Shown here: piece after piece, positions 14,817-21,650 of the stretch
Numbering within the stretch: position 1 is the stretch's first letter
Layout of the letters: every line of letters begins with the position of its first letter
NCBI GenBank assembly: GCA_964538575.1
Contig: CAZIGG010000047.1
Span: 1-21,650, forward strand
Direction of reading: 5' to 3'
Source: UBA2336 sp964538575
GTDB taxonomy: Bacteria > Bacteroidota > Bacteroidia > Cytophagales > Cyclobacteriaceae
Length of the DNA: 21,650 nt
The notes under the pieces: model-generated
What the model saw: only the letters and a program-made list of their open reading frames with translations
Told to the model about the DNA's origin: nothing
Database searches by the model: none
Program-made: the position numbers and the translations under genes

Positions 14817-14847
14817 TTTGCAAAGATTGATCTAACCCTTATTTTTG
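14817..14847 (+). promoter_or_regulatory. Promoter of the tRNA-Thr locus
   Basis: TTTG (14817-14820), a 19-nt spacer and TATTTTTG (14840-14847) match the Bacteroidota promoter consensus exactly. The -7 box ends 12 nt before the first base of the broken tRNA-Thr copy, the spacing expected for a functional tRNA gene. The disrupted copy therefore occupies the original promoter-proximal position, and the intact tRNA is transcribed through it. Confidence 0.75.
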
Positions 14848-14859
14848 CACCTCCTTTAC

Positions 14860-14920
14860 GCCTCCTTAGCTCTCCCGATAGCTATCGGGAGGTAGAGCAA
14901 CTGATTTGTAATCAGTAGAT
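14860..14920 (+). pseudogene. Broken tRNA-Thr copy with a palindrome in the D-loop
   Basis: GCCTCCTTAGCTC (14860-14872) is identical to the first 13 nt of the intact tRNA-Thr at 14939. GGTAGAGCAACTGA (14891-14904) then resumes the match, continuing through the anticodon arm with a TGT anticodon up to ATCAGTAG (14911-14918). In between, the D-loop is enlarged by an 18-nt perfect palindrome. After 14918 similarity is lost: there is no T-arm and no 3' acceptor strand, only CGGGTAAAAAAGG and flanking sequence. One substitution (C to T at the base after the anticodon-stem 5' strand) is also seen. It cannot be aminoacylated as a tRNA, but it sits right behind the promoter and is probably transcribed as leader of the intact tRNA. 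Confidence 0.85.
14873..14890. repeat. 18-nt perfect palindrome, copy 1 (inside the tRNA-Thr pseudogene)
   Basis: TCCCGATAGCTATCGGGA is its own reverse complement and, with its flanking C and G, makes a 20-nt palindrome. Its central AGCT is the same word that begins the D-loop of the intact tRNA, so the insertion looks like two 7-nt arms added around the native AGCT. As RNA it would extend the D-stem (GCUC/GAGC) into a longer hairpin. A near-identical copy lies at 15013-15030. Confidence 0.85.
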
Positions 14921-14938
14921 CGGGTAAAAAAGGAATAA

Positions 14939-15011
<73 letters not shown>

Positions 15012-15012
15012 C

Positions 15013-15030
15013 TCCCGAAAGCTTTCGGGA
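15013..15030. repeat. 18-nt perfect palindrome, copy 2 (abutting the tRNA-Thr 3' end)
   Basis: TCCCGAAAGCTTTCGGGA is a perfect palindrome differing from copy 1 only at the two positions flanking the AGCT core (A-AGCT-T against T-AGCT-A). It starts one base after the tRNA discriminator. Both copies are preceded by GCTC. As RNA it forms a 7-bp hairpin directly after the tRNA, where 3' processing takes place. Confidence 0.85.
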
Positions 15031-15032
15031 TC

Positions 15033-15062
15033 AGGCAGTTACGAAAGTAGCTGCCTTTTTTT
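15033..15062 (+). terminator. Rho-independent terminator of the tRNA-Thr unit
   Basis: AGGCAGTTAC, GAAA, GTAGCTGCCT: a 9-10 bp stem (one T-G pair) closed by a GAAA tetraloop and followed by a run of seven T. This ends the tRNA-Thr transcript. The 105 nt from here to the next gene contain no further feature that I can support. Confidence 0.88.
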
Positions 15063-15167
15063 GTTTTATGAAGGTTCCGCTGGTTTGAAATGATTGTTCT
15101 TAAAAGCCATGCTGTTTTTTGTACCTTTCCTATACGTGGCTGCTTTGGAAAAGACTGTATCTAAAAC

Positions 15168-15635
15168 ATGATTGTGTATCTGTTTTTGCTGGTGTGCCTG
15201 TTTCAGGATGATGTTCCGTACAAGCCGGACGATGAGTTCATTATTAAATTCGAATTCAGCTTCAGGAAACGAAACGATCCGAATGCTGAAAATCTGGTGT
15301 TGTCGCAGGTGGCGTCTTCTCCATACGACCGGATGGACGTTTCACCATTGCCTCATTTGAAAACTACCCTTGAGGTATTGAAAAAGGATTCTCTCGCAGT
15401 AAAGCTCAGAATCGTTCGGGATAATTCCATTAACGTTGCGAAACGGAAAATTGAACCGGGAACAAAAATGACTGTCTTTTCAGCGTTCGCGGATGATATC
15501 AAAGACCGGATTCAAGGGTATCAGCACACAATTTACTTTCTCGATAAGAAGAGTGTCAGGCTTACTAAAATTGTTATTGAATTTGATGAGGAAGGCTTTT
15601 ACTCGGTTAACGGTAAAAAGAAAGGAAAGATCTAA
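15168..15635 (+). CDS. Hypothetical protein, possibly exported
   Basis: I do not recognise this 155-aa protein. It begins with a short hydrophobic stretch MIVYLFLLVCLFQ that could be a minimal signal sequence or anchor, although it lacks the usual positive N-terminal residues. The rest is soluble, mixed charge and probably beta-rich: FIIKFEFSFRKR (24-35), TTLEVL, LAVKLRIVRDN, TKMTVFSAFADDIKDRI, TIYFLDKKSVRLTKIVIEFDEEGFYSVNGKKKGKI. A TAA two codons before the ATG at 15168 fixes this as the furthest start. It has its own space between the tRNA terminator and the symporter operon. Codon use is like its neighbours. No membrane segment, cysteine pair or catalytic motif is visible beyond the N-terminus. 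Confidence 0.7.
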   Translation: MIVYLFLLVCLFQDDVPYKPDDEFIIKFEFSFRKRNDPNAENLVLSQVASSPYDRMDVSPLPHLKTTLEVLKKDSLAVKLRIVRDNSINVAKRKIEPGTKMTVFSAFADDIKDRIQGYQHTIYFLDKKSVRLTKIVIEFDEEGFYSVNGKKKGKI

Positions 15636-15763
15636 CAGGCAGGAACATCTAAAGCATAAATCTTCCCTTAAAACAAACTATTAACTGATTGTGTAACGGA
15701 CAAATAACCTGTAGCACAGCGTTGTTTTTATCCATTACTTTACACTTGATTTTTAACCTCACG

Positions 15764-15883
15764 ATGTTCGATTCTGAAAACCCGCCCATATTCAAAAAAT
15801 GGAAAAGCTGGTACTGGCTTTTGACGGTTGTGCTGATCATTCAGATTATTTTGTTCTACTCCCTAACTGAAGCGTTCCGATGA
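15764..15883 (+). CDS. 39-aa single-pass membrane protein coupled to the symporter
   Basis: The short frame starting at the ATG at 15764 encodes 39 residues. The N-terminus is polar (MFDSENPPIFKKWKSW), followed by one hydrophobic span of about 20 residues (YWLLTVVLIIQIILFYSL) and a short tail TEAFR. Positive residues before the span predict a cytoplasmic N-terminus. Its stop codon overlaps the start of the SSS symporter gene in an ATGA (15880-15883), the signature of translational coupling. In-frame sequence upstream to a TTG at 15689 is open but reads through the intergenic region and is not convincing. It could be a small accessory subunit of the symporter or a leader peptide that controls its translation. 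I do not know a named family for it. Confidence 0.68.
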   Translation: MFDSENPPIFKKWKSWYWLLTVVLIIQIILFYSLTEAFR

Positions 15884-17574
15884 ATCCGGCAGACTGGATT
15901 GTTCTTTTTGGAACGATCGCGTTCATCGTTCTATACGGAACCTGGAAAACCCGCAGCAATAAAAACATTGAGGGCTACCTGAAAGGCGACAACACCATGA
16001 AGTGGTGGATGATCGGGGTTAGTATTATGGCCACGCAGGCCAGTGCAATAACCTTTCTGTCAACTCCGGGCCAGGCTGTAGAAGATGGCATGCGGTTTCT
16101 TCAGTTTTATTTCGGGCTACCCATTGCGATGATCATCATTTCCGTTACGATGGTCCCGATCTACTATAGGCTGAAAGTTTTTACAGCCTACGAATATCTT
16201 GAAACCCGCTTTGATCTAAAAACCCGGACGCTTGCCGCTATTCTCTTTCTTATTCTTCGCGGGTTGTCCGTAGGAATAACCCTTTATGCACCCGCGATTG
16301 TTCTTTCCACGCTCTTAGACTGGCCTATTGCTGTAACAACTGTTTTAATCGGATTATTGGTTATTATCTATGTTACCGTAGGCGGCACCCGTGCGGTAAG
16401 CCTTACGCAACGGCAGCAGCTTACAATTGTTATGGGCGGGATGCTGCTGGCGGGCATTTACGCATTTGCGCTATTACCGAAAGGCATTTCATTTGGTAAC
16501 TCAGTTCAGTTAGCAGGAGAGTTGGGCAAGCTCAACCTTGTTAATCTTGAGTTTAACCTAAACGAGCGATATAATATCTGGTCGGGTCTTATTGCCGGAA
16601 CATTTTTATTCTTATCATACTTTGGTACCGACCAATCTCAGGTTGCGCGGTACCTGGGAGGTAAATCGATTACCGAGAGCAGGCTGGGCCTGATGTTTAA
16701 CGGCTTGCTGAAAATCCCGATGCAATTCATAATCCTGTTTATCGGGGTTATGGTCTTCGTTTTTTACCTGTTTAACCAGGCGCCCGTTTTTCACAATCAG
16801 GTTTTAAAACAACAGGCCATGCAAACCGGGCAGGGTGAAAAAATTCGCGAACTTGATCAGCAATACAGTGAGTTGTATGCTCGAAAGCAGTTGGCGGTAA
16901 ATGCGTTAGTAAGCGCAATTCAGTCAGATACCGAAACAGGTTCATCAAAGCAAGCATTGTTAAAGCTTGAGCAGGAAGAAAAAGAGATTAGGGCAAATGT
17001 AAAGGAGGCTGTTGCAAAAGGCTTACCGGGTGCAAAAACCCAGGACAGGGACTACATCTTTCTCAATTTTGTATTAACACATCTCCCGCATGGCATTGTC
17101 GGGCTTTTAATGGCGGTTATTTTTTGTGCAGCGATGTCATCGATGGCGGGTGAGCTGAATGCGCTATCTTCAACAACAACGGTTGATATTTATAAACGTT
17201 CGGTGAACCAACATGGTAATCCTGAACATTACCTGGCAGCTTCACGCTGGTTTACCGTTTTGTGGGCTGTTATCGGGATGGTATTTGCCATGCTGGCGGG
17301 ATTTGCGGAAAACCTGATCCAGTTTGTGAACATTGTGGGTTCACTTTTTTACGGAACGATACTCGGTATTTTTCTGGCTGCGTTTTATGTAAAGCGTGTT
17401 CACGGCACAGCCGTTTTCTGGGCTGCACTGATCGCAGAAGCAGTAGTGTTGTATTGTTATAAGTTTACTGAACTTGCCTTCTTGTTGTATAACATTATCG
17501 GTTGTATGATTGTAATAGGGTTGGCGCTTGTTTTTCAGACAGTTATTGATTTTAAGAAATCTTCAAAGACTTAA
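15880..17574 (+). CDS. Sodium:solute symporter family (SSS) transporter
   Basis: A 564-aa, multi-pass inner-membrane protein of the SSS family, which uses the LeuT fold and a sodium gradient to import small solutes. Diagnostic stretches are the N-terminal GYLKGDNTMKWWMIGVSIMATQASAITF (about residues 32-59), AYEYLETRFD, the YVTVGGTRAV loop, YFGTDQSQVARYL, and MSSMAGELNALSSTTTVDIYKR, whose adjacent Ser/Thr residues match the sodium-site helix. A charged, coiled-coil-like insert of about 90 residues (around 300-390) separates two membrane segments. I believe it is common in Bacteroidota members. The substrate cannot be read from sequence. It is the middle gene of a tight cluster: an ATGA overlap with the small gene upstream and a TAATG overlap with ypdA downstream. 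Confidence 0.93.
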   Translation: MNPADWIVLFGTIAFIVLYGTWKTRSNKNIEGYLKGDNTMKWWMIGVSIMATQASAITFLSTPGQAVEDGMRFLQFYFGLPIAMIIISVTMVPIYYRLKVFTAYEYLETRFDLKTRTLAAILFLILRGLSVGITLYAPAIVLSTLLDWPIAVTTVLIGLLVIIYVTVGGTRAVSLTQRQQLTIVMGGMLLAGIYAFALLPKGISFGNSVQLAGELGKLNLVNLEFNLNERYNIWSGLIAGTFLFLSYFGTDQSQVARYLGGKSITESRLGLMFNGLLKIPMQFIILFIGVMVFVFYLFNQAPVFHNQVLKQQAMQTGQGEKIRELDQQYSELYARKQLAVNALVSAIQSDTETGSSKQALLKLEQEEKEIRANVKEAVAKGLPGAKTQDRDYIFLNFVLTHLPHGIVGLLMAVIFCAAMSSMAGELNALSSTTTVDIYKRSVNQHGNPEHYLAASRWFTVLWAVIGMVFAMLAGFAENLIQFVNIVGSLFYGTILGIFLAAFYVKRVHGTAVFWAALIAEAVVLYCYKFTELAFLLYNIIGCMIVIGLALVFQTVIDFKKSSKT

Positions 17575-18530
17575 TGATTTATGACCTTATCATCATAGGA
17601 GCCGGGCCCATTGGGTTAGCGTGCGGTATCGAAGCAAAGAAGGCTGGTAAACGTTACCTGATCCTGGATAAGGGATGTCTTGTTAACTCCCTTTATAACT
17701 ATCCGCTTAACATGACCTTCTTCTCGACATCCGATCGGCTGGAGATAGGCGGTGTTCCTTTTGTATCGCAGTGGCCCAAGCCAACGCGTTCTGAAGCGCT
17801 TGAATACTATCGAAGGGTATGCATGAGCTGGGAATTGAATGTTCATTTGTATGAAGAAGTTAAATCCGTTTCAGCCGGAGGCATCAAAACGGTATACACA
17901 GCAAAAGAAGAATACAAGACAAAAAATGTTGTTCTCGCGCTCGGGTTTTATGATTTACCTTACTTGCTGAATGTTCCGGGAGAAGATCTGCCCAAAGTAA
18001 AGCATTATTATGACGAGCCTCATCCATATTTCAAACAAAAGGTTGTTGTAGTGGGCGCTGCAAATTCAGCGGTGGACGTTGCATTAGAAACCTGGCGCAA
18101 AGGCGCTGAAGTTACCATGGTTGTACGCGAAGCGTCCTTGCGTGAATCTGTTAAATATTGGGTAAAGCCTGATATCGAGAACCGCATAAAGGAGTCTTCG
18201 ATCAAAGCACACTTTAATTCGTCCATTGTCAGGATAGAAAAGGAGAGTGTCACCATCCAAACTCCGGAAAGTGAACAAACAATTGCCAATGATTTTGTGC
18301 TGGCCATGACCGGATATCAGCCTCCCTTTGCATTCATGAAAGCTGTCGGAATTGCTTTTCAGGAAGATGAAGGGCACACACCCGTTTACAATGAACAGAC
18401 CATGGAAACCAACGTTCCGGGCATCTATCTGGCAGGGGTAGTATGTGGTGGATTAAAAACCGGTAAATGGTTTATTGAGAATTCTCGGGTTCATGCTGAA
18501 ATCATTCTCAGCCATCTTCAACAGCGCTAA
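17574..18530 (+). CDS. ypdA: YpdA-type putative bacillithiol disulfide reductase
   Basis: A 318-aa flavoprotein of the thioredoxin-reductase superfamily. It has the FAD loop IIGAGPIGLACG (7-18), the YpdA-specific NMTFFSTSDRLEIGGVPF segment (47-64), a second nucleotide loop VVVGAANSAVDVA, and the C-terminal IYLAGVVCGG flavin motif. Like other YpdA proteins it lacks the CxxC of thioredoxin reductase. YpdA/Bdr is reported to reduce bacillithiol disulfide with NADPH. Recalling Staphylococcus aureus YpdA, the important cysteine lies in GGPCGL; here that position is Ile13, while Cys17 lies four residues further on. The start codon overlaps the symporter stop (TAATG), so the two are translated together. 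bshB1, for bacillithiol synthesis, lies 6 kb to the left, consistent with this role. Confidence 0.9.
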   Translation: MIYDLIIIGAGPIGLACGIEAKKAGKRYLILDKGCLVNSLYNYPLNMTFFSTSDRLEIGGVPFVSQWPKPTRSEALEYYRRVCMSWELNVHLYEEVKSVSAGGIKTVYTAKEEYKTKNVVLALGFYDLPYLLNVPGEDLPKVKHYYDEPHPYFKQKVVVVGAANSAVDVALETWRKGAEVTMVVREASLRESVKYWVKPDIENRIKESSIKAHFNSSIVRIEKESVTIQTPESEQTIANDFVLAMTGYQPPFAFMKAVGIAFQEDEGHTPVYNEQTMETNVPGIYLAGVVCGGLKTGKWFIENSRVHAEIILSHLQQR

Positions 18531-18575
18531 ATATCCTTAAAAGAGATCCCGTTACTGCTCGTATAAAACAATTGG

Positions 18576-18609
18576 TTTGCGTCACTATTTTTTCGTAAAT
18601 CAACCTTTG
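18576..18609 (+). promoter_or_regulatory. Candidate promoter of the M16 protease gene
   Basis: TTTG (18576-18579), a 22-nt spacer and AACCTTTG (18602-18609; one mismatch to TAnnTTTG). The spacer is one or two bases long of optimal. An A-rich leader of about 12-16 nt follows before the ATG at 18626. Confidence 0.38.
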
Positions 18610-18625
18610 AAAAAAAAATAACCTT

Positions 18626-21502
18626 ATGAAGAAAACTATTTTCCTCGCATGCTTCTCCATCGCAAGTACCGGTTTGTTATTCGCACAAACTAAGCTTGTT
18701 GAGAAAGTAGAGAAAAAGGGGAGCCAGGTAATCATTCCGTATGAAAAATATGTGTTAGCCAACGGCCTGACGCTGCTCGTCCACGAAGACCACAGCGATC
18801 CTGTGGTTCACGTTGACGTTACGTATCACGTTGGTTCGGCCCGTGAAGAGATCGGGAAGTCGGGTTTTGCGCATTTCTTTGAACATATGATGTTCCAGGG
18901 AAGCGACAACGTGGGTGATGAGCAGCACTTTAAGATTGTCACGGAAGCCGGTGGAACATTGAATGGTTCAACCAATCGCGATCGTACAAACTACTACGAA
19001 ACAGTTCCCAGTAATCAACTTGAGAAGATGATCTGGCTCGAAGCAGACCGTATGGGTTTCCTGCTGGATGCTGTAACACAACGCAAGTTTGAAATTCAAC
19101 GCGAGACGGTTAAAAACGAACGTGGTCAGAACTATGATAACAGACCTTATGGATTAGCAGGTGAGATGACGGCTAAAGCGCTTTATCCGTACGGTCATCC
19201 GTATTCCTGGTTAACGATTGGATACCTGGAAGATCTGAACCGTGTTGATGTTAACGATTTAAAGAATTTCTTCCTTCGCTGGTACGGCCCGAATAACGCC
19301 ACACTTACCATTGGCGGAGATGTTAAGCCTGCGGACGTAGTGAAGCTTGCAGAAAAGTACTTCGGATCAATTCCTCGGGGGCCTGAAGTTAAGAATATGA
19401 AACTTCCTGCGCCTGTATTGGAGGCTGACCGCTATATTACATTAGTTGATAATTATGCGCGGGTTCCCCAATTGTCAATCACATATCCAACCGTTCCCAA
19501 TTACGATGTTGATGAACCTGCACTTGCCTGTCTTGCACAAGTGCTAGGGCAGGGAAAGAATTCCGTGTTCTATCAGGAAATAACTAAAACTCAGAAAGCA
19601 TTAAACGTTTCAGCGTTTAACAGTGGAAGCGAACTTGCCGGGCAGTTCGGCATCTCGCTCACACCGGCGCCCGGCACATCATTAGCGGATTCTAAAAAGC
19701 TGATCGATGAAGCAATTAAAGTATTTGAAGCACGTGGAGTTACCGATGAAGACATTGAGAAATTCAAGGGAGCCTTTGAATCTCAGTACATTAACCGTCT
19801 TCAGAGCGTAAGCGGAAAAGTATCGCAGCTTGCAGCCTACCAAACCTATACCGGCAATCCTAACATGATCGGTAAGGAGTTGGAGCGGTATACAAGTGTA
19901 AAAAAGGAAGACGTGCTTCGGGTTTACAACAAATATTTAAAAGGCAGGCCTGCCGTAATTCTTAGCATCGTTATAAAAGGCAAAGAAGATAATATTGTTG
20001 CCCCTGAAAACTATACCGTTAACACAGCAGGATATAAGTCTCCTGACTACGGCTATGCGGGATTGAAATACAGTAAGCCAAAGGACGGATTTAACCGCAA
20101 CGAAATGCCGGGTAATGGCCCGAATCCTGTTGTAAAGGTTCCTGCTTTCTGGAAAAAGAATCTGGATAATGGCGTAAAAGCCATCGGAGCGCAGACAACG
20201 GAGCTTCCGCTGGTAACGCTTTCGGTTAAAATCCCCGGAGGCCATATTCTTCAGGCAAATGATACTTCGAAGATTGGCCTTGCGCGCATGTTTGCATCGA
20301 TGATGAACGAGGATACCAAAAACTATACGGCTGAAAAATTTCAGGCTGAGCTTCAAAAGCTTGGAAGTTCTGTAAACGTTAACAGCGGGTTTGACGGAGT
20401 TTCATTCAGCATCCAGACGTTGAAGAAGAATCTGGATAAGACACTGGCGCTGCTGGAAGAGCGTATGCTTAATCCTCAGTTCACGCAGGCTGCATTTGAC
20501 CGGATTCAAAAGCAAAATATAGAAGGCTTCAAGCAGACTAAAGCACAGCCGGCAATTGTAGCTTCTGATGTTTTTGATAAAATGAATTATGGTACCAGTA
20601 TTCTCGGACTCAGCGCCTCAGGTACAGAGTACACCATCAAGAACATGAAGCTTTCTGATGTAGAAAGCTATTACAACAATTACATGACATCTAAAAATGC
20701 CGAGCTTGTTGTTGTGGGTGACGTAACGCAAAGTGAAATACTGGGTAAGCTGGGTTTCCTGAACAAATTGCCGCAGAAGGAAATTAAGCTACCATCAATT
20801 CCTGCGCCCTCAAACGTTGACAAGACCCGCATTTATCTTGTAGATGTTCCGAAAGCAGCTCAAACAGAATTCCGGGTTGGAGGCGTTACAGGTCTGAAGT
20901 ATGACGCCACGGGCGAATACTATCGCTTGATGCTCTCCAACTTTGCGTTGGGTGGCGGCTTTAACGGTCGTGTGAATATCAATCTCCGGGAAGATAAGGG
21001 CTGGACCTACGGTGCCCGAACCAATGCATACGGTGATAAGTATACGGGCGAGTTTTATTTCAGTTCCGGTATCCGCGCCAACGCAACAGACAGCGCTGTT
21101 GTGGAAGTTATGAAAGAGTTGAAAAACTATGCGGATAAAGGTATCACTGAGGAAGAGCTCAAGTTTATGAAGAGCGCATTGGGTCAGCGCGATGCATTAT
21201 TGTATGAAACCGGATTTCAGAAAGCTGGATTTATTGGCCGGATTCTGGATTACGATCTGCCTGCAGACTATGTGGATCATCAGAACAAGATACTGGCAAA
21301 CCTGACGAAAGAAGAAGTTGACAGAATCGCTGCGAAGTGGATCAAGCCGCAAACAACCAACATTCTGTTGGTAGGAGATAAGGCAAAAATTCTTCCGGGA
21401 CTTCAGCAGCTTGGCTATGAGATTGTTGAACTTGACGTAAACGGCAAACTAATAACCGGAAACGAAAAGCTGAAGGATCAAAAGATTCCAACCCAGAAAT
21501 AA
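18626..21502 (+). CDS. Periplasmic M16 family zinc metallopeptidase (two-half, single-chain)
   Basis: The 958-aa protein starts with a signal peptide (MKKTIFLACFSIASTGLLFA, cleavage near residue 21), so it is exported. The N-terminal half is an active M16 domain. It has the inverted zinc motif H83-F-F-E86-H87 and the third zinc ligand E165 in VKNERGQNYDN, spaced as in pitrilysin-type enzymes. The C-terminal half (about 520-930) is a second M16 fold without HxxEH; it holds the NLREDKGWTYGARTNAYGD segment with the R/Y pair that helps bind substrate. The enzyme should therefore be a self-contained peptidase clamp degrading peptides in the periplasm or at the outer membrane. It has its own promoter candidate and a strong terminator, so it is probably a single-gene unit. 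The substrate is unknown. Confidence 0.94.
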   Translation: MKKTIFLACFSIASTGLLFAQTKLVEKVEKKGSQVIIPYEKYVLANGLTLLVHEDHSDPVVHVDVTYHVGSAREEIGKSGFAHFFEHMMFQGSDNVGDEQHFKIVTEAGGTLNGSTNRDRTNYYETVPSNQLEKMIWLEADRMGFLLDAVTQRKFEIQRETVKNERGQNYDNRPYGLAGEMTAKALYPYGHPYSWLTIGYLEDLNRVDVNDLKNFFLRWYGPNNATLTIGGDVKPADVVKLAEKYFGSIPRGPEVKNMKLPAPVLEADRYITLVDNYARVPQLSITYPTVPNYDVDEPALACLAQVLGQGKNSVFYQEITKTQKALNVSAFNSGSELAGQFGISLTPAPGTSLADSKKLIDEAIKVFEARGVTDEDIEKFKGAFESQYINRLQSVSGKVSQLAAYQTYTGNPNMIGKELERYTSVKKEDVLRVYNKYLKGRPAVILSIVIKGKEDNIVAPENYTVNTAGYKSPDYGYAGLKYSKPKDGFNRNEMPGNGPNPVVKVPAFWKKNLDNGVKAIGAQTTELPLVTLSVKIPGGHILQANDTSKIGLARMFASMMNEDTKNYTAEKFQAELQKLGSSVNVNSGFDGVSFSIQTLKKNLDKTLALLEERMLNPQFTQAAFDRIQKQNIEGFKQTKAQPAIVASDVFDKMNYGTSILGLSASGTEYTIKNMKLSDVESYYNNYMTSKNAELVVVGDVTQSEILGKLGFLNKLPQKEIKLPSIPAPSNVDKTRIYLVDVPKAAQTEFRVGGVTGLKYDATGEYYRLMLSNFALGGGFNGRVNINLREDKGWTYGARTNAYGDKYTGEFYFSSGIRANATDSAVVEVMKELKNYADKGITEEELKFMKSALGQRDALLYETGFQKAGFIGRILDYDLPADYVDHQNKILANLTKEEVDRIAAKWIKPQTTNILLVGDKAKILPGLQQLGYEIVELDVNGKLITGNEKLKDQKIPTQK

Positions 21503-21524
21503 AGTCCAAATACAAAAGTCGTAA

Positions 21525-21556
21525 AAAAGCCCTCCTGAAGTTTCAGGAGGGCTTTT
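21525..21556. terminator. Bidirectional rho-independent terminator
   Basis: AAAAGCCCTCCTGA (21525-21538) and TCAGGAGGGCTTTT (21543-21556) form a perfect 14-bp stem with a 4-nt loop. A-runs on the left and T-runs on the right give T tails on both strands, so it can end the M16 gene from the left and the converging gene from the right. Confidence 0.9.
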
Positions 21557-21576
21557 GAATAATAAGGTGTGAGTAA

Positions 21577-21650
21577 TTATTTCAAAGATTTGATTAAGTC
21601 TTCATTCAGCTTAACATATCCGAAATCACCGTCAGCGCTTTTCTTGGCAA
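21577..21650 (-). CDS. C-terminal fragment of a minus-strand gene (partial)
   Basis: On the minus strand an open frame enters from the right edge and ends in TAA at 21579-21577. The 23 visible residues are AKKSADGDFGYVKLNEDLIK then SLK. This is too little to identify a family. The convergent layout, with the bidirectional terminator placed 20 nt beyond the stop, supports a real gene end. Confidence 0.5.
   Translation of the reverse strand, partial: AKKSADGDFGYVKLNEDLIKSLK

Noticed and set aside
14860..14920. The first tRNA-Thr-like segment as a second working tRNA gene
   Set aside because: It has no T-arm and no 3' acceptor strand to pair with GCCTCCT, so it cannot form a tRNA even if the palindrome is ignored.
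14860..14938. A T-box-like or tRNA-mimic riboswitch
   Set aside because: There is no downstream amino-acid gene, antiterminator or specifier loop; what follows is the intact tRNA. Tandem duplication explains the similarity better.
15621..15673. AAGGAAAGAT / ATCTTCCCTT hairpin after the hypothetical gene
   Set aside because: One mismatch, a loop of about 30 nt and no T tail; too weak to call a terminator.
15689..15763. Upstream extension of the small membrane ORF to a TTG
   Set aside because: The extension runs through what looks like untranslated leader, and the ATG at 15764 gives a compact single-pass protein.
19937..20356. 139-aa minus-strand open frame inside the M16 gene
   Set aside because: Antisense shadow of a clear M16 protease; composition is typical of out-of-frame translation.

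Overview
The window looks like ordinary chromosome from a member of the Bacteroidota, most likely Cytophagales-like. The evidence is indirect. Several genes have promoters of the TTTG-N19-21-TAnnTTTG type that is characteristic of this phylum, and Shine-Dalgarno sequences are weak or absent. The primary sigma factor is short (287 aa) and lacks region 1.1. The protein set (START-like, LptF/G with a long periplasmic insert, DUF349 repeats, SSS symporter with an external coiled-coil loop) and the bacillithiol genes also fit. I see no phage, insertion sequence, CRISPR array or defence island.

Positions 1-3846, minus strand, hold upper glycolysis: a tRNA with a CAT anticodon and its terminator, then pgi, pfkA and a ROK glucokinase cut by the left edge. 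Together these three enzymes take glucose to fructose-1,6-bisphosphate. Positions 4004-10765, plus strand, hold a START-like protein, an LptF/LptG permease, rpsO, pnp, the primary sigma factor and trxB. bshB1 follows trxB by 13 nt, and pdxH converges on it across an intergenic repeat-like hairpin. Divergent from pdxH, yqgE and a five-repeat DUF349 protein run rightward.

Positions 14810-15062 form the most unusual stretch. A good promoter leads directly into a broken tRNA-Thr copy whose D-loop is enlarged by a perfect 18-nt palindrome. An intact tRNA-Thr(TGT) follows, then a second near-identical palindrome abutting the tRNA 3' end, then a terminator. After that come a hypothetical exported protein and a translationally coupled set: a 39-aa single-pass membrane protein, an SSS-family symporter and YpdA, the bacillithiol disulfide reductase. 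A large two-half M16 zinc protease closes the window, with a shared bidirectional terminator and the tail of a minus-strand gene at the right edge.

Functionally, the thiol-redox genes stand out: thioredoxin reductase, a bacillithiol biosynthetic deacetylase and the putative bacillithiol disulfide reductase lie within 9 kb but in separate transcription units. I did not find a convincingly new multi-gene system. The best leads are the palindrome-invaded tRNA duplicate, the small protein coupled to the symporter and YpdA, and the missing N-terminal cysteine in YpdA.
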